This document shows, in pieces, positions 16,547-24,790 of a DNA stretch of 64,000 bases. The DNA is from Vibrio natriegens NBRC 15636 = ATCC 14048 = DSM 759 (GTDB lineage Bacteria > Pseudomonadota > Gammaproteobacteria > Enterobacterales > Vibrionaceae). The DNA is taken from assembly GCF_035621455.1 (NCBI RefSeq), contig NZ_CP141823.1, positions 1,550,001 through 1,614,000 on the forward strand, written 5' to 3'. Within the stretch, counting starts at the first letter, position 1. Each line of letters opens with the position of its first letter. The notes under the pieces are model-generated. The model was not told where the DNA came from, made no database searches, and was given only the letters and a program-made list of their open reading frames with translations. Position numbers and translations under genes: made by a program.

Positions 16547-17941
16547 ATGAAAACTGACATTTTAGTGATTGGTGGTGGTCCTGGTGGTCATGTAGCGGCA
16601 ATTAAAGCAGTTGAATTTGGTGCGAAAGCTATCGTTGTTGAGAAATACAAACTAGGTGGTACTTGTTTACACCAGGGTTGTATCCCAACTAAAACACTAT
16701 TGCATACTACAGATGTGCTTCATGAGATTAAGCATGCTGCAGAATTAGGTATTAATGTTGGAGTTGCTTCAGTAGATATGGAGCAACTACAAAAGCGTAA
16801 ACGTCACATTCTTGATACGATCACTACCGGCGTAAACGGGTTAGTTGAAAGCAAAAACGTAGAAGTTCTATATGGTACTGCTGAAATCATTTCTGATCAT
16901 AAAGCAAAAGTGGTTGCCGCTGATGGTACAGAGCAGGAGATTGAATTCGACAAGCTTGTATTGGCAACTGGTTCTGTTCCTACCATGATCAACATTCCTG
17001 GCTCTGATTTACCTGACGTTATCACTAGTAATGAAGCACTTTCTCTGACTGAAGTTCCAGAAGAATTAGTCATCATCGGTGGTGGTGTAATTGGTGTTGA
17101 GTTTGCTCAGCTTATGATTCGTCTTGGTTCTAAAGTGTCAATCATCGAAGCGCACTACAAAATTCTGTCTCATATGGATGACGAATTATCTGAACAGCTT
17201 GCTCAAGCTTTGACTGCAGAAGGTGTTGATATCCGTGTGAACGCTAAAGTTTCTGCAATTGAGAAACAAGATAAGGGTGTGCAAGTATTCTTCGAAACTG
17301 AAAATGGGCAGGAATCACTATCAGCGTCGACTGTACTGATGTCTGTAGGTCGTAAACCAGTAGTAACTGGCTTTGGTCTTGAAAATACTGATGTTGTTGT
17401 AGAGAAAGGTGCTATCGCTGTTAATGAATACATGCAAACAAATGTACCTCATATCTACGCATTAGGTGACTGTACTGGTGGTTACATGCTAGCTCACGTT
17501 GCTATGGAACAAGGCATCGTTGCTGCGAAGAATATGGTTAAAGGTAGTGAAGTTGCGTTTGACGGTTCAACAACTCCAGCTTGTGTTTATACAAGCCCTG
17601 AATTTGCTAGCGTTGGTTTGTCAGAAAAAGCGGCTAAAGAAGCCGTTGGCGACATTAAACTTGGTAAATCTGATTTAGCAGGTAATGCAAAAACTATGAT
17701 CGTTCAACAGCACGGTACAGTAAAGTTTGTTGTTGATGCTAAAACTGAAAAAGTACTAGGCATGCACATCCTTGGACCACGTGCGAGCGATATGATTCAC
17801 GAAGGCGCACTGGCTATCAAGATGGGTGCGACCATTGAAGATATCATCTCAACTATTCATGGTCACCCAACCATTGCAGAAGGGGTTCATGAAGCGGCGG
17901 AAGATGTATTTGGTCATGCGATTTATAAAGCATATCCATAA
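16547..17941 (+). CDS. dihydrolipoyl dehydrogenase (orphan E3)
   Basis: 464-residue FAD flavoprotein of the disulfide oxidoreductase family. It shows the FAD motif ILVIGGGPGGHVAA, the redox-active pair in GGTCLHQGCIPTK, an NAD-binding motif VIIGGGVIGVEFAQL, and the C-terminal His-Glu pair in HGHPTIAEGVHEAAEDV. It oxidises dihydrolipoyl groups with NAD. No E1/E2 2-oxoacid dehydrogenase genes are near, so it is not part of a conventional complex here. Flanking ArsR regulators and the downstream OsmC-like and thioredoxin genes suggest a role in reducing lipoyl or thiol partners under sulfur or peroxide stress. A terminator follows. Confidence 0.92.
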   Translation: MKTDILVIGGGPGGHVAAIKAVEFGAKAIVVEKYKLGGTCLHQGCIPTKTLLHTTDVLHEIKHAAELGINVGVASVDMEQLQKRKRHILDTITTGVNGLVESKNVEVLYGTAEIISDHKAKVVAADGTEQEIEFDKLVLATGSVPTMINIPGSDLPDVITSNEALSLTEVPEELVIIGGGVIGVEFAQLMIRLGSKVSIIEAHYKILSHMDDELSEQLAQALTAEGVDIRVNAKVSAIEKQDKGVQVFFETENGQESLSASTVLMSVGRKPVVTGFGLENTDVVVEKGAIAVNEYMQTNVPHIYALGDCTGGYMLAHVAMEQGIVAAKNMVKGSEVAFDGSTTPACVYTSPEFASVGLSEKAAKEAVGDIKLGKSDLAGNAKTMIVQQHGTVKFVVDAKTEKVLGMHILGPRASDMIHEGALAIKMGATIEDIISTIHGHPTIAEGVHEAAEDVFGHAIYKAYP

Positions 17942-17954
17942 TTAGCTTGTTGGT

Positions 17955-17983
17955 AGGGCTATCCATTTGGGTAGCCCTTTTTC
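17955..17983 (+). terminator. Rho-independent terminator after the Lpd gene
   Basis: AGGGCTA (17955-17961) pairs with TAGCCCT (17972-17978) and is followed by TTTTTC. Confidence 0.85.
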
Positions 17984-18103
17984 TTTAGTCTTGGTCAGTG
18001 ATTATCATCTAGAGGCGTTATTTGTAAACGCTGTTCGAATTGCGTTTCTATAGAGGAAGCGGTTTTATTAGATTCTACTACGTATGAAAATGTAGGTGAC
18101 TTT

Positions 18104-18379
18104 GTGAAAGCACTTGGTCACGAAAAGCGTTTACAGTTAATTGATCTACTCAGCGAGCATGAAAGGTGTGTTGAAGACTTATCCAACGCAATGGGGATTG
18201 GTGTCAAATCTGTTTCAGCTCACTTACGTGTCATGAGAACTCATGGTGTATTAATCACTCGTAGAGAGGGAAATCGAGTCTATTACCGTGTGAGCACCAT
18301 AGAAATATTAGATTTGTATCGTCATATTGTGGATGTCGCTTTGCTTAATAATTGGCGAACAATAACACCTATACGATAA
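18104..18379 (+). CDS. ArsR-family transcriptional regulator (no rhodanese domain)
   Basis: 91 residues from the GTG at 18104. It is closely similar to the DNA-binding half of the ArsR-rhodanese protein at 15663 (shared ALGHEKRL, HERCVEDL, AMGIGVKSVSAHL). Homology continues 13 codons upstream of the GTG (reading LDSTTYENVGDFV). The codon aligned with the paralogue's TTG start is TTA at 18065, placed after a good GAGGAAG site. The natural start may therefore be a rare or mutated codon and the real protein about 104 residues long. The rhodanese half is absent. It is probably a repressor of this redox cluster. Confidence 0.8.
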   Translation: MKALGHEKRLQLIDLLSEHERCVEDLSNAMGIGVKSVSAHLRVMRTHGVLITRREGNRVYYRVSTIEILDLYRHIVDVALLNNWRTITPIR

Positions 18380-18542
18380 GTGGAATACATTCCTCACCCA
18401 ATTCTTTTTTTCTATTCGCTTATCTTCTAATCTAAAAAATTTCAGAATGTCCACTCGTCAGTAATCAATCACTAATTTTATTAAAAACAATAAATTAGGT
18501 TGAAGTTGTTTTTACTGAATAATCACTTTCTACTTAATTGTG

Positions 18543-18608
18543 GAACGGTCGATCTTTAAATGTATTGACAGAAAACCTTATCGATCATAACTTGTAGATC
18601 AATCGTTC
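18543..18608 (+). promoter_or_regulatory. promoter framed by an inverted repeat, MFS/OsmC/Trx operon
   Basis: TTGACA (18565-18570), a 17-bp spacer and TAACTT (18588-18593) form a sigma-70-like promoter. It is enclosed by an imperfect inverted repeat GAACGGTCGATCT (18543-18555) / AGATCAATCGTTC (18596-18608), a likely regulator site. Confidence 0.5.
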
Positions 18609-18629
18609 TATAATTAAGGTTTTTTACTT

Positions 18630-19814
18630 ATGCCTGTTGCTTTATATGCACTCGCAGCAGCTGCGTTCGGGATTGGTATGGCAGAATTTGTTGTAGTGGG
18701 TATCTTGCCCATTATTGCAGGTGACATGAATGTCGACATTCCGACGGCTGGACAACTTGTTTCTTACTACGCGTTAGGTGTTGCAGTTGCAGCTCCGATT
18801 TTAACTGCACTTTCGAGCAAATATGACCGCAGAAAATTAACCGTTGGGTTGATGCTTCTGTTTGCTCTGGCGAACTTGTTAACGACTCTTGCACCAAGCT
18901 ATTCGTTACTTCTTTTAGGTCGTGTTTTAGCGGGTGTGGTTCAAGGTGTTTTTTATTCCATCGCAACAGTGATTGCTGCGGACTTAGTTTCTAAAGATAA
19001 GTCTGGCCGCGCGATCGGTATTGTCTTTTCTGGTATGACTGTCGCGATTGTTTCTGGTGTTCCGGCAGGGGCTTTTATCACGGAATGGCTCAACTGGCGT
19101 GCGGCATTTGCGCTAATCAGTGTACTGGGTTTTGTGAGTATGGTTTCACTTTGGTTCTTGTTACCCGCAAACCTTAAGCGCCCTAAACCAGCAAGTGTAT
19201 TCAAACAACTTTCTGTTATCGGTGTTCCACGCATGCTACTGGTATTCCTGATCACGGGGATTGGCTATGGCGGTTCATTTATTGCGTATACCTACCTGTC
19301 AGAAATCCTGGGGAAAATTACCGGATTCTCAACGTCAGCAATCGGCACCATTTTGATTTTCTACGGTATCGCAGTTGTGTTCGGCAATACTTACGCGGCG
19401 AAATGGGCGGATAAAAAAGGTCCTTTGAAAGCATCGGCGGGCATTTTCATTTCGTTGGCTCTGACATTGCTTCTGTTTGGCTTCGTTGCAACCAACAAAT
19501 ACTACGTTATTCCGTTAGTGATGATTTGGGGTGCAGCAGCATTTGGTAGCGTGCCGGTTCTTCAGCTGTATGTTGTGCAGCAAGCCGAAAAGCATTTCCC
19601 GCAAGCGATTGATGCTTCATCCAGTATGAATATCGCAGCGTTCAACCTTGGTATTGCCGTTGGCGCTTCGATTGGTGGCTTCGTTGTTGCCAAATATGGG
19701 CTATTAGCAACGGCACCAGCCGCTGCGGCCGTGGTCGCTATCAGTGTACTACTAATTGTATACAGCGGTGTCCTGGAGTCGAAAGACAACCAAAAGTTAG
19801 TAACCCAAGAATAA
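18630..19814 (+). CDS. MFS efflux transporter (DHA1, YdhP/AraJ-like)
   Basis: 394-residue inner-membrane protein with about 12 hydrophobic segments. It has the DHA1-type N-terminus GIGMAEFVVVGILPIIAGDM, the A-motif-like SSKYDRRKLTVG between segments 2 and 3, and the motif-C-like GSPAG-type pattern VSGVPAGAFI. Members export sugars, drugs or small metabolites. It is the first gene of a probable operon with the OsmC-like protein (40 bp downstream) and a thioredoxin, so export of a toxic thiol-reactive compound is a reasonable guess. Confidence 0.85.
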   Translation: MPVALYALAAAAFGIGMAEFVVVGILPIIAGDMNVDIPTAGQLVSYYALGVAVAAPILTALSSKYDRRKLTVGLMLLFALANLLTTLAPSYSLLLLGRVLAGVVQGVFYSIATVIAADLVSKDKSGRAIGIVFSGMTVAIVSGVPAGAFITEWLNWRAAFALISVLGFVSMVSLWFLLPANLKRPKPASVFKQLSVIGVPRMLLVFLITGIGYGGSFIAYTYLSEILGKITGFSTSAIGTILIFYGIAVVFGNTYAAKWADKKGPLKASAGIFISLALTLLLFGFVATNKYYVIPLVMIWGAAAFGSVPVLQLYVVQQAEKHFPQAIDASSSMNIAAFNLGIAVGASIGGFVVAKYGLLATAPAAAAVVAISVLLIVYSGVLESKDNQKLVTQE

Positions 19815-19854
19815 GTAAATTCAAATTCTTAGATACATATAGTGAGGAAAAATT

Positions 19855-20283
19855 ATGGATATTAAATTAGATCTATCTTGGCAAGGTGGTATGAAAGGTT
19901 CAGGTTTGATCGAGAGTGAAGGCCTGTCGACTAAAATCAGTATTCCTGCAGTTTACGGTGGTTTGGGTGAATACAGCAATCCGAAAGAGCTGTATGTAGG
20001 GTCTACTGCTGCTTGTTTTCTTTCTACGTTGACAGCGATTTCTGATAACAAAAAGCTTCCGCTGGACTCTATGAAAGTGGAAACCAAAGCTCAGGAAGAA
20101 GGCGATAACTTCACCATTCATCACATCGCAAACATCGTATTGTCAAAAGCGGCAACACAAGACGACCTTGCTAAGGCAACAGAATACACAGCAAAGGCTG
20201 ACAAGATTTGTTTAATCGGAAACCTTGCACGTAAAGCTGGTGTGGAAGTTACCGCACAAGCGAACGTAACTTTCGCTGAATAA
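19855..20283 (+). CDS. OsmC/Ohr-family peroxiredoxin-like protein
   Basis: 142-residue protein of the OsmC/Ohr fold. The two family cysteines are visible: one in STAACFLSTL near residue 56 and one in DKICLIGNLAR near residue 122. These form the redox disulfide that reduces organic hydroperoxides. Family members are recycled by dihydrolipoyl groups rather than by thioredoxin. That fits the orphan dihydrolipoyl dehydrogenase 2 kb upstream, but thioredoxins also follow directly. The second motif is CLIGN rather than the more usual CPxSN, so it is a divergent member. Confidence 0.85.
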   Translation: MDIKLDLSWQGGMKGSGLIESEGLSTKISIPAVYGGLGEYSNPKELYVGSTAACFLSTLTAISDNKKLPLDSMKVETKAQEEGDNFTIHHIANIVLSKAATQDDLAKATEYTAKADKICLIGNLARKAGVEVTAQANVTFAE

Positions 20284-20294
20284 GTTAAATTTGC

Positions 20295-20618
20295 ATGCCG
20301 GTTTTAGATGCGAATACCAAGCGATTTAATCAGGTCGTTAAGCAGAAACAGGGTGTCTCCCTGTTTCGGTTCTGGGCAAGTTGGTGTCCACCTTGCCGGA
20401 TGATGACTCGGGTCTATCAACAAACAGAAAAGAAACTCAGTGGCAAAGCTGAATTTTATGATGTGAATATTGACAGACATCAGGAACTCTCTGAGCGGTG
20501 TCGTATCAGAAGTATCCCAACTATCGTCATCTACAAGAATGGTAAAGAAGTAAAAAGAATCGATGGTGTGATTCTTAGCGATGATCTTCAACGTCAGGTT
20601 GAAAAATATCTCAAATAA
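20295..20618 (+). CDS. thioredoxin-fold protein with WCPPC motif
   Basis: 107-residue cytoplasmic thioredoxin. The active site is FWASWCPPCRMM near residue 30 and the cis-Pro loop is IRSIPTIVIYKNG. CPPC is unusual for a cytoplasmic thioredoxin (normally CGPC) and should shift its redox potential. There is no signal peptide. It starts 11 bp after the OsmC-like gene with a poor ribosome-binding site, so its translation may be coupled to that gene. It is a possible reductant for the OsmC-like protein. Confidence 0.85.
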   Translation: MPVLDANTKRFNQVVKQKQGVSLFRFWASWCPPCRMMTRVYQQTEKKLSGKAEFYDVNIDRHQELSERCRIRSIPTIVIYKNGKEVKRIDGVILSDDLQRQVEKYLK

Positions 20619-20722
20619 CTGAGAACGCACCAGTGTTATTAATGTGCAAGGTGACGATTAAATGACGACTTTGTACGTCTCAATTATGGATTAAGTATTC
20701 CATAATAGTTAGGAGAAATATC

Positions 20723-21049
20723 ATGACATCTAAAGTAACTACATTGAATGACGCTACATTCCAGGAAAATCTACAAAATGGCTCTACATTTGCTGTTCGC
20801 CTATGGGCAGAGTGGTGTATGCCATGTCGCATGATGTCACCAATCTATGATGAAGTGGCTGGCCGTGTTGCTGATGATTCATTAATTATGGGTGAAGTGA
20901 ATATTGATGAATTTCCATCAGTCGCTGCTCAACTTGGCATAAGAAGTATTCCTACAGTGGTTGTATTTAAAGATGGTAAAGAAGTGACTCGTTCTGCGGG
21001 TATGATGCCAGCACCACAACTTGAAGAACTTGTACTAAGCGCAAAATAA
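20723..21049 (+). CDS. thioredoxin with WCMPC motif
   Basis: 108-residue thioredoxin with active site LWAEWCMPCRMM and cis-Pro in IRSIPTVVVFKDGKEV. A good ribosome-binding site (TAGGAG) precedes the ATG. Met in place of Gly in the active-site dipeptide is unusual. The next gene, a thioredoxin reductase, begins 16 bp downstream, so the pair is a self-contained reductase-thioredoxin unit. It is related to the CPPC protein 100 bp upstream, suggesting an old duplication. Confidence 0.9.
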   Translation: MTSKVTTLNDATFQENLQNGSTFAVRLWAEWCMPCRMMSPIYDEVAGRVADDSLIMGEVNIDEFPSVAAQLGIRSIPTVVVFKDGKEVTRSAGMMPAPQLEELVLSAK

Positions 21050-21065
21050 ACAGAGACGTCAGAGT

Positions 21066-22013
21066 ATGAGTAAACATCGCAAATTAATCATCTTGGGTTC
21101 TGGCCCTGCCGGTTATACCACTGCAATTTATGCCGCCCGGGCTAACCTTGAGCCACTATTAATCACTGGTATCGAAGTCGGTGGTCAACTGACCACTACA
21201 ACGGATGTTGAGAACTGGCCGGGTTACCCTGATGGTATTCAGGGGCCAGAGTTAATGGCGCAGTTAAAAGAGCATGCAGAACGGTTTAACACTGAGATTG
21301 AATATGACTACATCACTCAGGTTGATCTGAATCAGAAGCCTTTTGTGTTGAGGGGTGAAAGCACCTATACGGCAGATGCGCTGATTATAGCGACCGGTGC
21401 AACCGCTAAGTATCTGGGGCTGGAAAGTGAAGAAGCGTTTAAAGGACGTGGCGTATCAGCCTGTGCAACGTGTGATGGTTTCTTCTACAGAAATAAACCG
21501 GTTGCTGTTGTCGGTGGTGGTAATACTGCGGTTGAGGAAGCTTTGTATCTCGCCAATATCGCTTCACACGTTACCCTGATTCACCGACGTGATCAGTTAA
21601 CGTCGGAAAAGGTACTGCAAGACCGATTATTTGAGAAAGTAAAACAAGGGAAAGTCACCATTAAATGGCATTCCACACTTGATGAAGTGTTGGGTGATGA
21701 CATGGGTGTGACAGGTTTACGAATCAAATCAACCAAAACCCAAGAAACCGAAAATCTTGAACTGGATGGTGTATTCATTGCCATTGGACATAAACCGAAT
21801 ACGGGTATTTTCCAGGACCAGTTAGAGATGAATAATGGTTACCTAAAAGTGAATTCTGGCACGAATGGTAATGCGACTATGACCAGTCTTCCGGGGGTGT
21901 TTGCGGCCGGTGATGTGAGTGATAGCCACTATCGTCAGGCGATCACTTCAGCGGGCACAGGTTGTATGGCAGCACTTGATGCTGAGCAATATTTAGCTAG
22001 CTTAGATGACTAA
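21066..22013 (+). CDS. thioredoxin reductase (TrxB-like)
   Basis: 315-residue low-molecular-weight thioredoxin reductase. It has an FAD motif (ILGSGPAGYTTAIYAARANL), redox pair CATC in VSACATCDGFFYRNK, NADPH-binding VVGGGNTAVEEALYLA, and the C-terminal FAD segment GVFAAGDVSDSHYRQAITSAGTG. The HRRD signature is present, but the Arg that usually follows in HRRDxxR is Thr (HRRDQLT). It forms an operon with the WCMPC thioredoxin. It is probably a second, accessory reductase beside a housekeeping TrxB elsewhere. A terminator follows. Confidence 0.92.
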   Translation: MSKHRKLIILGSGPAGYTTAIYAARANLEPLLITGIEVGGQLTTTTDVENWPGYPDGIQGPELMAQLKEHAERFNTEIEYDYITQVDLNQKPFVLRGESTYTADALIIATGATAKYLGLESEEAFKGRGVSACATCDGFFYRNKPVAVVGGGNTAVEEALYLANIASHVTLIHRRDQLTSEKVLQDRLFEKVKQGKVTIKWHSTLDEVLGDDMGVTGLRIKSTKTQETENLELDGVFIAIGHKPNTGIFQDQLEMNNGYLKVNSGTNGNATMTSLPGVFAAGDVSDSHYRQAITSAGTGCMAALDAEQYLASLDD

Positions 22014-22069
22014 TTGGGCTCAATGGCGTTCTAAGTGACGCTATAAAGCTTACATTTAGTAAGAATCAG

Positions 22070-22108
22070 GCCCGAAAACATGGTATATGTTTCGGGCTTG
22101 TTGTTTTT
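22070..22108 (+). terminator. Rho-independent terminator after the thioredoxin reductase gene
   Basis: GCCCGAAAACAT (22070-22081) pairs with ATGTTTCGGGC (22087-22097), followed by a T-rich tail. Confidence 0.88.
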
Positions 22109-22181
22109 AAATCAGTTAAAATATCCAGTTCTTTAACTGGCAACGAATTAATGTATTTTCTTTATTTTGTGAGGTATTGAT

Positions 22182-22772
22182 ATGGCTCGAACAGGGCGTC
22201 CCAGAGAATTTAACCGCGATGAAGCGGTAAAAAGAGCAATGGATCTGTTCTGGCAAAAAGGGTTTGAAGGTACATCACTGGCTGAACTGCGTACAGCGTT
22301 GGGGAACCTTTCTGCTGCCAGTTTTTATGCTGCATTTGGTTCAAAAAGAGCACTGTACCAAGAGTGTCTGGAGCTCTACACCCATACTTGTGGCGAGACG
22401 CTTTCTGAACTTAATAATGAAAGCGTCCCTGCAAAGTCAGCGATTAAAAATATGCTGGTTAAAACTATTAACATGCAAACTTCTTCAGTGACACCGACAG
22501 GATGTATGGCGGTGCTTTCCGGGCTTAATTGTTGTGATGATAATAAAGAAATTGAACAGATGGCCCTTTCTGTACGCAATGATATTCGGAGTGCCTTAAT
22601 GAGCTGTGTTCAACGAGGATTAAAGGACGGTGAATTTCCGCAAAGCTTGAATGCCAACAGTTTTGTTATGATGCTTGATACATTCATCAATGGCCTTTCT
22701 ATTCAATCAAGAGACGGCACGGCTCGAGAGCAGCTACTTGACGCTTGTGAACTGTTTTTAGAAAAGTGGTGA
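22182..22772 (+). CDS. TetR/AcrR-family regulator
   Basis: 196 residues. The N-terminal helix-turn-helix is clear (AVKRAMDLFWQKGFEGTSLAELRTAL ... SAASFYAAFGSKRALY). The ligand domain contains several cysteines (TGCMAVLSGLNCC), which could make it thiol-responsive, in keeping with the redox cluster upstream. It is separated from the thioredoxin reductase by a terminator, so it has its own promoter. It is not close to the two island TetR proteins at 30987 and 46767, whose recognition helices differ. Confidence 0.9.
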   Translation: MARTGRPREFNRDEAVKRAMDLFWQKGFEGTSLAELRTALGNLSAASFYAAFGSKRALYQECLELYTHTCGETLSELNNESVPAKSAIKNMLVKTINMQTSSVTPTGCMAVLSGLNCCDDNKEIEQMALSVRNDIRSALMSCVQRGLKDGEFPQSLNANSFVMMLDTFINGLSIQSRDGTAREQLLDACELFLEKW

Positions 22773-22885
22773 GTATTGCTTAAGTTAAAAGTGCTGTTGT
22801 ACGAGAAAGGTTTGAAATTGGAAAATTGAATGAGGTGACTACAGAGCAAGTAGCCACCTAAGGTGTTCAGCGCTTTGCTTTCTCG

Positions 22886-23371
22886 TTATGAAATATACAG
22901 TATCGAGAAACCATATTGGCCTGCTGCGAATACCGCGTGTGCAACGACTAAGTAAATAAACATTGCAGACCAGTTCGGTACTAATCGTCCCATAAAGCCA
23001 GCTCCTAACGCAGGCATTAAGATGGCCAATCCAGCAAGGGTACTTAGTACTAAGCCGACAACAATGATTGGCATTATACTAGGTTCATCAATAAAACCAG
23101 CGCCAAACAATAGAATGATCAGGACAGCGTAACCAATACCGACGACATAATGAAATAACCAACCAAGCGTCTTTTCTTGTGCATTTGGGGCTTTATCAAT
23201 TGATGTATCTAAAACCCAGTTCCCTTTTGGTATTCCGGAAATCCAACGTCCGACTATGCCCCAATTGGTTTGTGGAATGCCAAGCATTTTTTCAACAAGT
23301 GTTACCCATAAATCCAGAATGATGGTTGAGCCAATGCCCACTACCAGGCAAAAATACAACATATTCACCAT
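22886..23371 (-). CDS. DUF2938 membrane protein
   Basis: 161-residue integral membrane protein with about four hydrophobic segments. It matches the DUF2938 family pattern: a conserved GIGSTIILDLW near the N-terminus and the WISGIPKGNWVLDTSIDKAP loop. Function is unknown for the family. A good ribosome-binding site (GAGGAAAG) precedes the start. It is convergent with the TetR gene, and a hairpin at 22833-22859 lies between them. Confidence 0.75.
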   Translation of the reverse strand: MVNMLYFCLVVGIGSTIILDLWVTLVEKMLGIPQTNWGIVGRWISGIPKGNWVLDTSIDKAPNAQEKTLGWLFHYVVGIGYAVLIILLFGAGFIDEPSIMPIIVVGLVLSTLAGLAILMPALGAGFMGRLVPNWSAMFIYLVVAHAVFAAGQYGFSILYIS

Positions 23372-23823
23372 TTTTATTCTTTCCTCATTTTTTCTTTACT
23401 ATCTGATGGGTGGGTTAACAGCCCCGAACTTCATAGAACCACGAGCCTACAACTTAAATCGGAGTATTAAGTATGTGAGTTCGTTGGATTCTTGAGTCAG
23501 TTCTGTTTGCAGTGTACTAGCGTTGGTACGTAGACTGTGCTGCTTCATACCTATATCTAATATTCTATAGTACATTGGAATATTGGATATGAACAGCGTT
23601 AACGTCAGTATTAATCAAGACTAAAGTACCTACTAGCGCATGGTTAAAAGCAACGGTATGGTTGGTTTTCTATTGATTTTTCAAGCTTCATCACGGAATC
23701 CAAAGATAGTCTATATGAATTGAATATTTCACTTTACGCCACTTGTGAAACATATAATCTAATAATCGTTAGATTATGAGATTTATTAGAGTAGTTATTT
23801 TTTGACTAAAATTTGGAGTAAAG
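23372..23823. promoter_or_regulatory. 452-bp divergent region: AT-rich inverted repeat and CTAAC-type operator A
   Basis: An inverted repeat ATATCTAATATTC (23553-23565) / GAATATTGGATAT (23578-23590) recalls the sequence before the Lpd gene. A perfect palindrome at 23755-23776 contains CTAATAATCGTTAG (23759-23772), a variant of the island operator. It overlaps a TATAAT box (23753-23758), so this promoter looks sigma-70 type. The isomerase gene starts 48 bp further on, with GGAG as its ribosome-binding site. Confidence 0.6.
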
Positions 23824-24729
23824 ATGAAGATTGCATTAGATGTAGATGTACTCGCAAAGCAGATGAGTATTTCCGATATGGTTCACCAAGTTGCAGACTG
23901 GGGTTATAAATATATTGAACAGTCTCCTCACCCGCGTATTAATCCTTTTTATAAACATCCGCTGTTCTCCCGAGAATGTGAGGCAGAGTACAAGAAAGCC
24001 CTCAGACAAGCTGGCGTTGATATCTCTTCCTTTATTTGTGTCTATCGTTGGTCTGGTCCGACAGAAGAACAACGCCGACATGCGGTAGCAAATTGGAAAA
24101 GATTGATTGAAATTGCTGTTGATATGGATGTTCAGGTGATTAATACCGAACTTTCTGGCGATCCAAATCAGCAAGAAATCTGTAATGGAATGTGGTTTCG
24201 TTCTATGGAAGAGCTCCTTCCTCTATTTGAAAAAGAAGGTATACGTGTTGAAATCCAATCGCACCCTTATGATTTTTGTGAGTTGAATAATGAGACTTGT
24301 GATTTGGTAAAATCATTTCGCTCAGACAACCTGACCTACGTGTACTCAGCGGCACACGGATTTTTTTATGACCAAGGCAAAGGTGATGTACGTCAGATGC
24401 TGCAGTATGCTGGCGATGATTTATCCCATGTACTTTTTGCAGATACATTTAATCAGACCTTAGACACGCGTTACATATTAAATCCACCATGGCTAAATGG
24501 AAAAGGTTCAGCTGATGTAACGGTACACCAGCATCTGGCTATGGGAGAAGGTGACGTAGATTTTGATGCTGTTTTTTCAACACTGCGTGACATGGACTTC
24601 GCTAATAAAAAGTTCAAGGTTGGTGGTGATGCGATTGCTTGCGTGTCTTACTTCGGCTTCCCTGAAAAAATGGCAACTCAAGCTATAGAAGCCAGAGAAA
24701 GAATTGAACGCGAATTACTCCTTAAATAA
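23824..24729 (+). CDS. sugar phosphate isomerase/epimerase-like TIM-barrel protein
   Basis: 301-residue TIM-barrel protein of the xylose-isomerase-like AP endonuclease 2 superfamily. Visible are the metal-ligand-type residues in VINTELSGDP, VEIQSHPYDF, SHVLFADTFN and the terminal VGGDAIACVSYF. Members isomerise sugars or keto acids, and many sit in catabolic gene clusters without a known substrate. It is the first gene of the P450 island. Its promoter carries operator A, so it should belong to the TetR-controlled regulon. A strong terminator follows. Confidence 0.8.
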   Translation: MKIALDVDVLAKQMSISDMVHQVADWGYKYIEQSPHPRINPFYKHPLFSRECEAEYKKALRQAGVDISSFICVYRWSGPTEEQRRHAVANWKRLIEIAVDMDVQVINTELSGDPNQQEICNGMWFRSMEELLPLFEKEGIRVEIQSHPYDFCELNNETCDLVKSFRSDNLTYVYSAAHGFFYDQGKGDVRQMLQYAGDDLSHVLFADTFNQTLDTRYILNPPWLNGKGSADVTVHQHLAMGEGDVDFDAVFSTLRDMDFANKKFKVGGDAIACVSYFGFPEKMATQAIEARERIERELLLK

Positions 24730-24752
24730 TTAATGGAGCACTCTGATTCTTC

Positions 24753-24790
24753 AAAAGTAGAGACGAGCATTATTGTGTCTCTACTTTTTA
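24753..24790 (+). terminator. Rho-independent terminator after the isomerase gene
   Basis: AAAAGTAGAGAC (24753-24764) pairs with GTCTCTACTTTT (24777-24788), followed by TTATT. Confidence 0.9.

Noticed and set aside
16547..17941. Mercuric reductase or glutathione reductase
   Set aside because: There is no N-terminal HMA domain or C-terminal Cys pair for mercury, and the GGTC-G-C and HGHPT motifs fit dihydrolipoyl dehydrogenase.
23728..23776. Sigma-54 promoter for the isomerase gene
   Set aside because: The operator is present, but no TGGCA-N-TGC arrangement precedes it; a TATAAT box fits better.
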